A stretch of DNA of 64,000 nt from Natronospirillum sp965602035 (lineage in GTDB: Bacteria > Pseudomonadota > Gammaproteobacteria > Pseudomonadales > Natronospirillaceae). A model generated the notes under the pieces. That model had not been told where the DNA came from, ran no database searches, and was given only the letters and a program-made list of their open reading frames with translations. The position numbers were made by a program, and so were the translations under genes. Positions 21,356-29,926 of this stretch are shown piece by piece. Where the stretch lies: the NCBI GenBank assembly GCA_965602035.1, contig OZ271919.1, forward strand, positions 1,240,001-1,304,000, written 5' to 3'. Positions within the stretch are counted from its first letter, which is position 1; each line of letters opens with the position of its first letter.

Positions 21356-23248
21356 ATGAGCAAAGAATTCAACAAGATCCCGACACAGCGGCCGCGCACG
21401 CCGCTGCTCGACCGAATCGAGTCGCCGGCCGATCTGCGCCAGCTCGGCGCGACCGACCTGAACAGACTGGTTGATGAGCTGAGAGAATACCTGCTCTATT
21501 CCGTCGGCCAGAGCGGCGGCCATTTCGGCGCCGGCCTGGGGGTGGTGGAACTGACCATTGCCCTGCACTACTGCCTCCAGACCCCGGAAGACCGCCTGGT
21601 GTGGGACGTCGGCCACCAGGCCTACCCGCACAAAATACTCACCGGACGCCGGGAGCAACTGCTGACCATTCGGCAGGAAAACGGCCTCGCCGCATTCCCG
21701 AGCCGGGCCGAAAGCCGATTTGATACGTTCGGCGTCGGCCACTCCAGCACATCGCTCTCGGCTGCCCTTGGCATGGCCCTGGCCGCTCGCCAGCAGGGAC
21801 GCAAGCGCCGGGTTGCCGCCGTTATCGGCGATGGCGCGCTGACCGCCGGCATGGCGTTTGAAGCGCTGAACCACGCCGGCCACGCCGATGCCAACCTGTT
21901 GGTGGTCCTGAACGACAACGACATGTCGATATCCGAGAATGTCGGCGGCCTGTCCCAGTATTTCTCCCGGTTGCTGGCGAGCCGGACCTACACCACCATG
22001 CGCGAGGGCAGCAAGAGAGTGCTGCGCCACCTGCCGGAGCCGGCCCAGATACTGGCGCGCCGGGCCGAAGAACACATGAAGGGCATGGTAACGCCGGGAA
22101 CCCTGTTTGAAGAGCTCGGTTTCCACTATGTCGGCCCGCTCGATGGCCATGACCTGCCCCAACTGGTTCAGACCCTGGAAACCCTGGCCGAGCTGGACGG
22201 CCCGCAGTTTCTGCATCTGGTAACCCAGAAAGGCCGTGGTTATTCACCGGCGGAAGAGTCGCCGATCAAGTACCATGCGATCAACAAGATCGAACCGGCC
22301 TCTGCGCCGAAGGCCGCCGGGCCCAAGTATTCCAATATTTTTGGCCAGTGGCTCTGCGACATGGCCCGCACCGACGACCGCCTGCATGGCATCACACCGG
22401 CCATGCGCGAGGGCTCAGACCTGGTTGCTTTCTCCCGTGAATTCCCGGACCGCTACCACGATGTGGCCATTGCCGAGCAGCATGCCGTCACCCTGGCCGC
22501 AGGCATGGCGTGCGAACAGTCCAAGCCCGTGGTCGCGATCTACTCCACGTTCCTGCAACGCGGCTATGACCAGTTGATTCACGATGTCGCCATCCAGAAC
22601 CTCGACGTACTGTTTGCCATTGACCGCGCGGGCCTCGTCGGTGAAGACGGGCCGACACACGCGGGAAGCTTCGACCTGACCTACCTCCGCTGCATCCCCA
22701 ACCTGGTGGTCATGGCACCGCGTGATGAAGACCAGATGCGTAAACTGCTCACCACAGGCTACCACTATCATGGTCCCGCTGCGGTGCGCTACCCACGCGG
22801 TACCGGGCCAGGTGTCACACCGGAACCCGAGCTGGAAGCGGTACCGATCGGCACCAGTGAAACATTGCGCGACGGCAAGTCCGGGCTGGCACTGCTGGCG
22901 TTCGGCAGCCTTACCAAACCCGCGCGTACGCTGGCCGAGGAATGGGACGCAACCCTGGTGGACATGCGCTTCATCAAGCCGCTGGACACAGCACGGCTTA
23001 CCGAGCTGCTCGACAGCCACTCCCACTGGGTGACGCTGGAAGAAAACGTGGTCGCCGGCGGCGCCGGTTCCGCCATTAATGAATGGCTGATGGCGCAGTC
23101 AATTTCCCGCCAGTTACCGAGAGTGCTCAACATCGGCCTGCCGGACCGATTCATAGATCATGCGTCTGCGGGTCGCCAGCGTGAGCTGGCTGGTCTGGAT
23201 ACCGACAGCCTGCGCACGCGAATATTGGCCTGGCGCGGCGACGAGTAA
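21356..23248 (+). CDS. dxs: 1-deoxy-D-xylulose-5-phosphate synthase
   Basis: A 630-residue ThDP-dependent enzyme. It makes DXP from pyruvate and glyceraldehyde-3-phosphate, the entry step of the MEP isoprenoid pathway. The ThDP motif (VIGDGALTAGMAFEALN ... LNDNDMSIS) and the N-terminal WDVGHQAYPHKILTGR are intact. The transketolase pyrimidine-binding half (DVAIAEQHAVTLAAGMA) and the C-terminal domain follow. It is the last gene of the operon and converges on the gene at 23264 with only 15 bp between. Confidence 0.97.
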   Translation: MSKEFNKIPTQRPRTPLLDRIESPADLRQLGATDLNRLVDELREYLLYSVGQSGGHFGAGLGVVELTIALHYCLQTPEDRLVWDVGHQAYPHKILTGRREQLLTIRQENGLAAFPSRAESRFDTFGVGHSSTSLSAALGMALAARQQGRKRRVAAVIGDGALTAGMAFEALNHAGHADANLLVVLNDNDMSISENVGGLSQYFSRLLASRTYTTMREGSKRVLRHLPEPAQILARRAEEHMKGMVTPGTLFEELGFHYVGPLDGHDLPQLVQTLETLAELDGPQFLHLVTQKGRGYSPAEESPIKYHAINKIEPASAPKAAGPKYSNIFGQWLCDMARTDDRLHGITPAMREGSDLVAFSREFPDRYHDVAIAEQHAVTLAAGMACEQSKPVVAIYSTFLQRGYDQLIHDVAIQNLDVLFAIDRAGLVGEDGPTHAGSFDLTYLRCIPNLVVMAPRDEDQMRKLLTTGYHYHGPAAVRYPRGTGPGVTPEPELEAVPIGTSETLRDGKSGLALLAFGSLTKPARTLAEEWDATLVDMRFIKPLDTARLTELLDSHSHWVTLEENVVAGGAGSAINEWLMAQSISRQLPRVLNIGLPDRFIDHASAGRQRELAGLDTDSLRTRILAWRGDE

Positions 23249-23263
23249 GACGAGCTACCAGGC

Positions 23264-25477
23264 TTACCGATAGAGATAGATCGGCCGGTCAGTCACCTCC
23301 ACCACACCATTGCGGGGTGATACCGGTTCACCGAGGAAGTCGAACACCCGCATTCCGGGGCGAACCTGCAATGGCCGTGGTTCGTCCGAATGCAGCAGGC
23401 ACAGGTTGTCGAAATACCACCAGACCACGCCCTGAGCTTCCTCTCTGAGTCGGAACGTCTGACCCGCCAGCCGGCGGTGGAACTGGTACAGCGCCCGCCA
23501 GCCGGGGCGAGCCCGAAACCCCTGGGCAGGGTCCACTAGGCCGGTTCCCGGATGCGCCAGTGTATCCCAGTACAGGCGATCGACCCGGCCTGAACACAGC
23601 GCCAGCAAAGCCAGCCGGACCAGCCAGGCTGCCACTGTCTCTTCCGGGAAATGGTCCTCACCATGTGTCGGGTCGCTGTTTTCAGGCAGATACCCATCAA
23701 CAAGGGGTGAGGCCACCCCACTGCCCTCCAGGGCCCAGGCCACCGTCAGCACGACCTGACCACCGGTTTCATCGAGCAACAGCGAGGCGAGCGCGTCCAA
23801 CTGTGCATTCAGACCCCGGGCGGCACTGCCTGATACCCCGCGTTCAGGTTCACGGCGCAGCAGCCAGTGGAGCACTGGCCGACGGGTCAGATCCTCACGC
23901 AGAAGGTACGCCAGCCACCCGGGCGCAAACCCCGTCAGGCCGGGGCCCAGATATTTGGGCAGAGCGGGGTCCGCATCCGCAGCGCTCTGGGGTACCCACT
24001 GGCGCAGCTCCTCAAACGTCCACAGGCCGTTGCGCGAGTCATTGATGCCGGTGCCCACTTCCGTGGCCCGTACCCAATGCCGGGTCGCCTGGCGCATATA
24101 GCGAACGAAGCGGTGCCAGTGCAGGGGCTGGCGAACCGCCTGGCGGTTCTGCACCAGCGTCATGGTGACCTCGTGGCCACGCTCTGCCAGCCGCTCCACA
24201 AGGCGCATGGCACTGTGCCAGTGCTGACGCCCCAGGCGAAAATGCACCAGCACCCGTACCGGCATACCGGGCACACTGGCCAGCGTCCGTAACTGCGCGT
24301 CAACCTGGTGGCTGGAGTCTATTGTCACACCGAACCGACGGGACATTCGCACCGGTGACTGCCACGCCCGTTCACGCAGGAACCGATATTGCTGCCAGGC
24401 GGAGCCGAAGTGCTGCCAGAGGGACTCCCAGCGGTTCCAGGTATCCTCCCATCGCCGGTAACGCCTCTGCTCTGCGGGGCGCAGTACCGTGGCCGCCCGC
24501 CGGGCGCGGTCATCCCAGAGCCAGACATTTTCCTCACGAGGCTGCCCGGTGGATACTTCCAGATCCGGGCGCCCGGTATTCAGACGCGCGGCATCGCGCA
24601 GTGTCTGTATCGGATGGCGCCATTTACGCGACCGCTGGTGCCGTCTGAATCGGTTCTGTGCCTTGCGTACCTGCCGCTCGAAGCCAGCCGGGGGCGTTCT
24701 GTCGTGGCTGTAGATCATCAGAAACTGAGAAAGCAACGTACCGGGAATCTTCATGCGCTGCAGGTCCCGAGCCCGGTCCTTCCAGCGCGGATTGGGCTTG
24801 AGGCGGCCCCGGTTGAGGTCAATAAACATGGGGTTGGCCCACTGGCTGACACTCTCACGAGTCAGCAACAGGTTCTGGGGCCCCAGATCCCCATGGAGAA
24901 ACCCGCTGTCGTGCATGCCGCGAATGGCATTCGCCGCGACGCGCATGAGCGCCTGGTAATGCTGCAGTTCCGGGTGTTCGCGCAGCACCCAGCCCATTTC
25001 GGTGTAAAGATCCGAGGCGGAAGGCAGGTAACGGCTGATCAGATAGCTCTCTACCAGCCACGGCCCTCGCCATCGCTCTGCCACCGCTACCGGTTCGGCA
25101 ACGGCCGCATCGCGGCTGAACAGGTGCACGGCAAAGCGGTGCGCGCGCATGGCTTTACTACCGGAGCGGCGGTAGGCCAGCGACCTGAGCAGCCCCGGGC
25201 GCTTGAACGCCTTTACGCAAAAGCCGGCTTGGCTCAGGCCGGTCGGATCCGGTACCCGGTAGACCCGGTTACGTTTGCGGTAGAGCAGGTGGCTGTCAGC
25301 ATCAGCGAGCGCGTCGGGCAACGCGTTCAGCCACTCTGCCATAGCCAGCGTGGCCCATGCCTTTTCAACCTGGCCCGTATAGCGGGTCACACCGATCGAA
25401 GTCAGGTCTGCCGCCGTCGGATCGGAAGATTGGTGGGCACGCTGTTTCATGCGCGGAGTGTAGCCTAATTCGTCCAT
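23264..25477 (-). CDS. Two-domain protein: WaaP/InaA-like lipopolysaccharide kinase fused to a glycosidase-like domain
   Basis: A 737-residue protein. Residues 45-290 resemble small bacterial kinases of the WaaP/KdkA/InaA group: a lysine in CVKAFKRP, the catalytic loop HGDLGPQNLLL, and the metal-binding FIDLNRGRLKPN. After a basic, arginine-rich bridge, residues 400-700 look like a TIM-barrel glycoside hydrolase-type domain. That call rests on VRVLVHFRLGRQHW, an acidic-Asn segment EVGTGINDSRNGLWTFEEL, VLTVAWALEG and DRLYWDTL; I make it from the pattern of strands and Trp/Glu residues, so it is tentative. No secretion signal is seen. It is downstream of the SprT-like gene. ATG 25450 is an alternative start. 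An envelope-glycan role is inference. Confidence 0.55.
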   Translation of the reverse strand: MDELGYTPRMKQRAHQSSDPTAADLTSIGVTRYTGQVEKAWATLAMAEWLNALPDALADADSHLLYRKRNRVYRVPDPTGLSQAGFCVKAFKRPGLLRSLAYRRSGSKAMRAHRFAVHLFSRDAAVAEPVAVAERWRGPWLVESYLISRYLPSASDLYTEMGWVLREHPELQHYQALMRVAANAIRGMHDSGFLHGDLGPQNLLLTRESVSQWANPMFIDLNRGRLKPNPRWKDRARDLQRMKIPGTLLSQFLMIYSHDRTPPAGFERQVRKAQNRFRRHQRSRKWRHPIQTLRDAARLNTGRPDLEVSTGQPREENVWLWDDRARRAATVLRPAEQRRYRRWEDTWNRWESLWQHFGSAWQQYRFLRERAWQSPVRMSRRFGVTIDSSHQVDAQLRTLASVPGMPVRVLVHFRLGRQHWHSAMRLVERLAERGHEVTMTLVQNRQAVRQPLHWHRFVRYMRQATRHWVRATEVGTGINDSRNGLWTFEELRQWVPQSAADADPALPKYLGPGLTGFAPGWLAYLLREDLTRRPVLHWLLRREPERGVSGSAARGLNAQLDALASLLLDETGGQVVLTVAWALEGSGVASPLVDGYLPENSDPTHGEDHFPEETVAAWLVRLALLALCSGRVDRLYWDTLAHPGTGLVDPAQGFRARPGWRALYQFHRRLAGQTFRLREEAQGVVWWYFDNLCLLHSDEPRPLQVRPGMRVFDFLGEPVSPRNGVVEVTDRPIYLYR

Positions 25478-25530
25478 GCGCTGAACTGTTGAGCTGCGTT
25501 CAGTCGGGCTGCGGTCAGTCGGGGCCGAGC

Positions 25531-26118
25531 TCAGCGCTGAAAGAGCCTAACGGCCTCCAGAGCGCGTTCGCCCTGCTCCCATTCACAGAATTCCGACCAG
25601 GCACAGAAATACACCGTACCGAGCGTGTCGGGACTGCCGCGCAGCGCCCAGTGGTCGGTCCGCTTCGGCCGCCGGTAACGGCCCGCGATCCAGTGCAGGT
25701 GCGTGCCCTCGAGACGAACCAGCGCCCAGCGATAGTCATTCAACTGATACTCGGTGCAGGCCGTCACAGCCGGCTCTTCGCCCAGTTCCCGCATGATGCG
25801 CTGCCACACCGGCCCATGCGCCGTACCCGGGCCGGCAAGGCCGTGGGCAATTTCATGCAGCACCGTACTGCGCGCCTGAGCCGCTGTGCCGGCCTTTGCA
25901 TGCAGGCGGGACAGCTCGATCCGACGCTCCCGATACCGGCAAAGCCCCAGCGTCCGCCGCTGACGGTTGAACGCGAATGTCCACCCGGGCAGGTAATGCG
26001 CAACCAACGTCCGAGCCTCTCTGGCAATGGTTTCCAGGTGTGGTGGTTCTGTTTCGGAGCCACTGGTCCACTGGCGCTCTCGCCATCGGCGGATGGCATC
26101 TTCAACCACCGTGCTCAC
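25531..26118 (-). CDS. SprT-like zinc metalloprotease domain protein
   Basis: A 195-residue protein. The gluzincin-type motif HEIAHGLAGPGTAHGP supplies HExxH plus a third histidine ligand. The preceding RIELSRLH strand also matches the SprT/Spartan family. The C-terminal zinc ribbon of E. coli SprT is not evident. The start overlaps the msrA stop by 4 bp, which indicates co-translation. DNA-protein crosslink proteolysis is known for eukaryotic Spartan; the bacterial role is unclear. Confidence 0.75.
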   Translation of the reverse strand: MSTVVEDAIRRWRERQWTSGSETEPPHLETIAREARTLVAHYLPGWTFAFNRQRRTLGLCRYRERRIELSRLHAKAGTAAQARSTVLHEIAHGLAGPGTAHGPVWQRIMRELGEEPAVTACTEYQLNDYRWALVRLEGTHLHWIAGRYRRPKRTDHWALRGSPDTLGTVYFCAWSEFCEWEQGERALEAVRLFQR

Positions 26119-26642
26119 CGCTCATAACCGGCCTGCCTGACTTTGCGCAACTTGGGCGCGATATTGATTTCGCAGTACATGTTGCCCGGATTTTTACGAT
26201 AGAAATCCTGGTGGTATTCCTCGGCCGCATGAAAGGCTTCCAGCGGTTTGATCTCGGTAACCACCGGGTTTTCAAACACCCGGTCGTTCTCCAGCTCCCG
26301 GATTCGGGCTTCGGCCTGTGCCCGCTGGTGATCATTGTTGTAGAGAATGATGGAACGGTACTGCGTCCCGACGTCGTGGCCCTGGCGGTTCAGGGTGGTC
26401 GGGTCATGCAACATGAAGAAAAGATCAAGCAGTTCCGAGTAGGTGATCTCTGAGCTATCAAACTCGACTTCAATCACCTCCGCATGCCCCGTGCGGCCTG
26501 TACACACCTTGTCATAATCGGGCTTCGGGTCATGTCCACCGGCATAGCCGCTGGTGACTCGCTGCACGCCCCGCAATTGCTGGAATGGCGCCTCAAGGCA
26601 CCAGAAACATCCGCCGCCGAGTACTGCTGTTTCAATTGCCAT
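26115..26642 (-). CDS. msrA: Peptide-methionine (S)-S-oxide reductase
   Basis: A 175-residue repair enzyme that reduces methionine-S-sulfoxide. The catalytic GGCFWCLE motif is at residues 9-16. The conserved GYAGG, GHAEVIEVEFD and YRSIILYNND segments, and EEYHQDFYRKNP, follow. It is a cytosolic, single-domain form. It is the first gene of a short minus-strand run with the SprT-like gene, and is divergent from the PilZ gene by 151 bp. Confidence 0.95.
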   Translation of the reverse strand: MAIETAVLGGGCFWCLEAPFQQLRGVQRVTSGYAGGHDPKPDYDKVCTGRTGHAEVIEVEFDSSEITYSELLDLFFMLHDPTTLNRQGHDVGTQYRSIILYNNDHQRAQAEARIRELENDRVFENPVVTEIKPLEAFHAAEEYHQDFYRKNPGNMYCEINIAPKLRKVRQAGYER

Positions 26643-26793
26643 ACCGTTCTCCCGGGGCCATTATCTGCGGCTCTCGAAACCACAGCCGCCCCCTGTCGGT
26701 GCATCAAACTGCCTGAACCTATCGGTTGCCGCTGAAGAGGCGGCACACTATAGTTGCGGTCAGGCCCGTCAATTTTGATCGAGTATAACAAGT

Positions 26794-27165
26794 ATGGAAG
26801 ACACGCGCCGTTTTACCCGTCTCCCGGTTGATCTGCCCGCCTGTCTGTCACTGGGAGACACGCACTTCGACGGCGAGGTGCTCGACCTCAGCCTCAAAGG
26901 CGCTCTGCTCATGGGAGATGAAGGCGGTATGCCCGATTCGCTTATCGGGCACCGCGGGCAGCTCAGCCTTGAGCTCAATGACGGCGAGCTGGTGCTTACC
27001 ATGGCCGTCCGGGTTGTCCATATCGAGGGTCGATTCACCGGGCTTGAATTCCTGGAAATGGGCATTGATACCGTGTCACACTTGCGCCGCCTGGTGGAAC
27101 TCAACCTGGGCTCCGAGGATGTATTGCAGCGTGAACTCGCGCTGCTCTGGGACAACAGGAATTAG
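26794..27165 (+). CDS. PilZ-domain protein (cyclic di-GMP binding)
   Basis: A 123-residue, single-domain PilZ protein. The RRFTR motif at residues 5-9 and DLSLKGAL at about residues 31-38 are the two c-di-GMP-binding elements (RxxxR and D/NxSxxG). The beta-barrel continues to GRFTGLEFLEM. It probably acts as a receptor that transmits c-di-GMP to an unknown partner. It sits 11 bp upstream of mutY on the same strand. Confidence 0.85.
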   Translation: MEDTRRFTRLPVDLPACLSLGDTHFDGEVLDLSLKGALLMGDEGGMPDSLIGHRGQLSLELNDGELVLTMAVRVVHIEGRFTGLEFLEMGIDTVSHLRRLVELNLGSEDVLQRELALLWDNRN

Positions 27166-27176
27166 CCAACGCCCCC

Positions 27177-28247
27177 GTGACTGATCGTCCGACTCTCAAC
27201 GCCGAACACATAGACTGGTTTCAGCAACAGGTGCTCTCCTGGTACGACGACCATGGCCGCACCACTCTGCCCTGGCAGCAAAACCCCACACCCTACCGGG
27301 TCTGGGTATCGGAAATCATGCTGCAGCAGACGCAGGTGACGACTGTCATACCCTATTTCGAGCGCTTTATGGCGTCCTTTCCGACGGTTCAGGCTCTGGC
27401 CGGGGCGGATCAGGACAGCGTACTCGACCATTGGTCCGGTCTGGGGTACTACGCACGGGCACGGAATCTTCACCGCTGCGCCCAGGTTATTGTTGATGAA
27501 CATGATGGGCAGTTTCCGGCCTCACAGACGGCGCTGGAAAACCTCCCCGGCATCGGCCGCTCCACGGCGGGCGCCATTCTGAGCCTCGCGATGGAGCAAC
27601 CCACCGCAATACTGGATGGCAACGTAAAACGGGTCCTCGCGCGTTACGCCGCTGTCCCCGGCTGGCCCGGTCGAACAGCCGTTGCCCGCGAACTCTGGGA
27701 ACTGGCTGAACAGCTGACACCGCAATACAGGAATCGGGCCTACACCCAGGCCATGATGGATCTGGGCGCCATGGTATGCCTGCGGGCAATGCCGCAGTGC
27801 AGCCAGTGCCCGCTGGCTGATGGTTGCCTCGGTCTTGCCTCCGGCGATCCGAGGCAGTTCCCCGGGAGCAAACCGAAAACCGCGAAGCCGGAACGCCGGA
27901 CATGGCTGCTGATGCTCCACCACAGCAATGGTCGGGTTCTCCTTCAGCAGCGCCCGGCTGAAGGCCTGTGGGGTGGCCTGTATGGGTTTCCGGAGTTCCA
28001 TTCACCCGCAGACTTGCAGAGCTGGCTGGCTAGCCGTAGTCTGGCGCACACGCGGCAGGAGGCATGGCAGACGTTTCGCCACACCTTCAGCCATTTCCAT
28101 CTGGATATCCACCCGGTGCATGTTCGCACCGATGCACCGTCCGGTGTGGCCGAATCCGCCGCCTGGGTTGACCCGCAGGAACCCGGAGTCGGGGTGGCCG
28201 CACCTACCCGCAGACTGATGAATCAATTGATCGAGCTCGCCGGCTGA
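27177..28247 (+). CDS. mutY: Adenine DNA glycosylase
   Basis: A 356-residue base-excision repair enzyme that removes adenine mispaired with 8-oxoguanine. The HhH-GPD core has SEIMLQQTQVTTVIPYFERF, LPGIGRSTAGAILS and the catalytic Asp in LDGNVKRVLAR. The [4Fe-4S] ligands follow the CX6CX2CX5C pattern (CLRAMPQCSQCPLADGC). A C-terminal NUDIX-like domain recognises 8-oxoG. The start is a GTG at 27177. The gene precedes yggX, a common gammaproteobacterial pairing. Confidence 0.95.
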   Translation: MTDRPTLNAEHIDWFQQQVLSWYDDHGRTTLPWQQNPTPYRVWVSEIMLQQTQVTTVIPYFERFMASFPTVQALAGADQDSVLDHWSGLGYYARARNLHRCAQVIVDEHDGQFPASQTALENLPGIGRSTAGAILSLAMEQPTAILDGNVKRVLARYAAVPGWPGRTAVARELWELAEQLTPQYRNRAYTQAMMDLGAMVCLRAMPQCSQCPLADGCLGLASGDPRQFPGSKPKTAKPERRTWLLMLHHSNGRVLLQQRPAEGLWGGLYGFPEFHSPADLQSWLASRSLAHTRQEAWQTFRHTFSHFHLDIHPVHVRTDAPSGVAESAAWVDPQEPGVGVAAPTRRLMNQLIELAG

Positions 28248-28285
28248 AGCAGGCGGCGGCCCGCAAAGCAGGAGTCGAAATCACC

Positions 28286-28561
28286 ATGACGCGAATCGTA
28301 TTCTGCCGAAAGTACCAGAAAGAACTCCCCGGTCTGGAGAAGCCCCCCTTCCCCGGCCCGAAAGGCGAAGACATTTACGAGCATGTGTCTCGACAAGCCT
28401 GGGATGAGTGGCAGGCCCATCAGACGCGCCTGATTAACGAGAAGCACCTGAACATGACGGATTTCCAGAACCGGAAATACCTGATGGCCCAGATGGAGAA
28501 GTTTCTGTCCGGTGACGACTTCGACCAGGCCGAGGGCTACGTACCGGAGGACAAACAGTAA
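28286..28561 (+). CDS. yggX: Probable Fe(2+)-trafficking protein YggX
   Basis: A 91-residue protein involved in iron trafficking and protection of Fe-S clusters from oxidants. It starts with MTRIVFCRKYQKELPGL, which includes the conserved Cys7, and contains the FPGPKGEDIYEHVSRQAWDEW family signature in two contiguous parts. It is 38 bp after mutY, an Fe-S enzyme gene. Confidence 0.95.
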   Translation: MTRIVFCRKYQKELPGLEKPPFPGPKGEDIYEHVSRQAWDEWQAHQTRLINEKHLNMTDFQNRKYLMAQMEKFLSGDDFDQAEGYVPEDKQ

Positions 28562-28606
28562 ATCGCTCCGAACTAATGAAAAATCAGTAAGTTAGCCAAA
28601 AAGAGG

Positions 28607-28637
28607 TTGACGCGGGGGCCGATATCCCGTTTAATAC
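28607..28637 (+). promoter_or_regulatory. Probable tRNA-Phe promoter
   Basis: -35 TTGACG (28607-28612) and -10 TTAATA/TAATAC (28631-28637) with an 18-19 bp spacer, followed by a GC-rich discriminator. It lies 19 bp upstream of the tRNA 5' end. Confidence 0.65.
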
Positions 28638-28656
28638 GCCGCGTCGCTGACGCGAT

Positions 28657-28732
28657 GCCCAGATAGCTCAGTTGGTAGAGCAACGGATTGAAAATCCGTG
28701 TGTCGGTGGTTCGATTCCGCCTCTGGGCACCA
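28657..28732 (+). tRNA. tRNA-Phe (anticodon GAA)
   Basis: A 76-nt cloverleaf: acceptor GCCCAGA/TCTGGGC, D-arm with AGCTCAGTTGGTAGAGC, anticodon loop TTGAAAA, T-arm GGTTCGATTCC, and an encoded 3' CCA. Confidence 0.97.
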
Positions 28733-28751
28733 CCTCATTAAATTGCATTGG

Positions 28752-28777
28752 AGCCCGGTCAATCGCCGGGCTTTTTT
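28752..28777 (+). terminator. Intrinsic terminator after tRNA-Phe
   Basis: Stem AGCCCGG/CCGGGCT with a 7-base loop followed by a run of T residues, 20 bp after the tRNA. Confidence 0.85.
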
Positions 28778-29084
28778 GTATCCGGAGATTGGAATCGAAC
28801 CCCTCTTCACCTTGTGGTTCGATGGATGAACGCCCTTGGCATGGTGCTTTGGGCTGTGAGCTTGCTCACGCATCGTTGGGTAACTGGGGACCAGATTAGT
28901 AAATGCCGCCCGCCGACAGTCCGCCGGGGACCGGGCGTAAATCCATCCCTGGAGCCCTGCGACGAAAACGTCCTGTTTTCGACGACTCCCCGGCCGGATC
29001 TGTCGACCACCGGCAAGGCTATCCGCCAGTTGATCGCACCATGCGCGTCTGAAGACACAGCCCACAGGACCGGACAACAGAAAG
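28778..29084. other. Intergenic region with dispersed repeats between tRNA-Phe and fpr
   Basis: About 300 bp without a convincing gene. It contains a partial REP-like unit near 28851-28871 (TGTGAGC/GCTCACG hairpin) and copy B of the 68-bp element at 28924-28991. Nothing else is recognised. Confidence 0.6.
28924..28991 (-). repeat. 68-bp dispersed element, copy B
   Basis: Inverted copy of the element at 10207-10274, with three mismatches over 68 bp and the same internal CGAAAAC/GTTTTCG hairpin. It lies downstream of fpr. Confidence 0.75.
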
Positions 29085-29828
29085 TCAGGCGGCCTCGGTG
29101 GAAACCCTTTGGGATACAAACGCCCGTTCCTGCACGAATTCACCGGCTTCACGGTTGGTGCCGTGTTTGAATCCGGCGTCTTCCAGACGCTTGCGAATCT
29201 CCTGATTGAACGCCGGCGAGCCACAGATCATGATGCGGTCTTCATCGACATTCCACTCCGGCAGGTCGAGATCACGAAACACCTGACCATTGTCCAGCAG
29301 CTTCGTGATCCGGCCCTCGGTCCGGAACGGCTCCCGCGTGACCGTGGGGTAATAGCGAACCGGCAGGCTCTCCAGCAGCTCGGAATAGGCCAACTCAGAT
29401 GCCGTGCGCACTGTATGCGTCACAATCACTTCATCGAACTTCTCGAAGGTGGCCGGATCACGAATAACCGACAGAAACGGCGCCAGCCCGGTCCCGGTCG
29501 CCAGGCACCACAGCCTTTTACCCGGCGTGAGGTTTTTCACCACCAACGTGCCGGTAGGCCGCGGGCTTACCTCAATCTCGTCGCCCGGCTGAATGTTCTT
29601 CAACTGCTCAGTCAATTCACCACCGGGTACCTTGATCGACAGAAACTCCAAGTTATCCGCATCCGGCGCTGATACGATGCTGTATGCCCGCATCACATCG
29701 TCGTCGCCCATACCGATCATGGTGAACTGCCCCGCCTTGAACGGGCGCATGTCGTCGCTGCGCGTCGTGGTAAAGCTGAACAGAAAATCCGAGTAGTGTT
29801 TGACCTCCAGCACGGTCTCAAGATTCAT
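29085..29828 (-). CDS. fpr: Ferredoxin-NADP(+) reductase
   Basis: A 247-residue flavoenzyme that exchanges electrons between NADPH and ferredoxin or flavodoxin. The FAD-binding motif is RAYSIVSAP. The NADP-binding loop is ATGTGLAPFLSVIRD, with MICGSPAF further on. The subclass I bacterial C-terminus FVQERAFV is extended by about 9 residues. It may supply reduced ferredoxin to the ferredoxin-type sulfite reductase encoded nearby, which is inference from position. Confidence 0.94.
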   Translation of the reverse strand: MNLETVLEVKHYSDFLFSFTTTRSDDMRPFKAGQFTMIGMGDDDVMRAYSIVSAPDADNLEFLSIKVPGGELTEQLKNIQPGDEIEVSPRPTGTLVVKNLTPGKRLWCLATGTGLAPFLSVIRDPATFEKFDEVIVTHTVRTASELAYSELLESLPVRYYPTVTREPFRTEGRITKLLDNGQVFRDLDLPEWNVDEDRIMICGSPAFNQEIRKRLEDAGFKHGTNREAGEFVQERAFVSQRVSTEAA

Positions 29829-29926
29829 GGCTGACAGGGCCCTCCGTTGGGTCAGATTGCGTTGACGGCAGTGTACATAAATCCATCAACGATTGCATTT
29901 ATTTACGAATGTTTCTCATTATCGAG

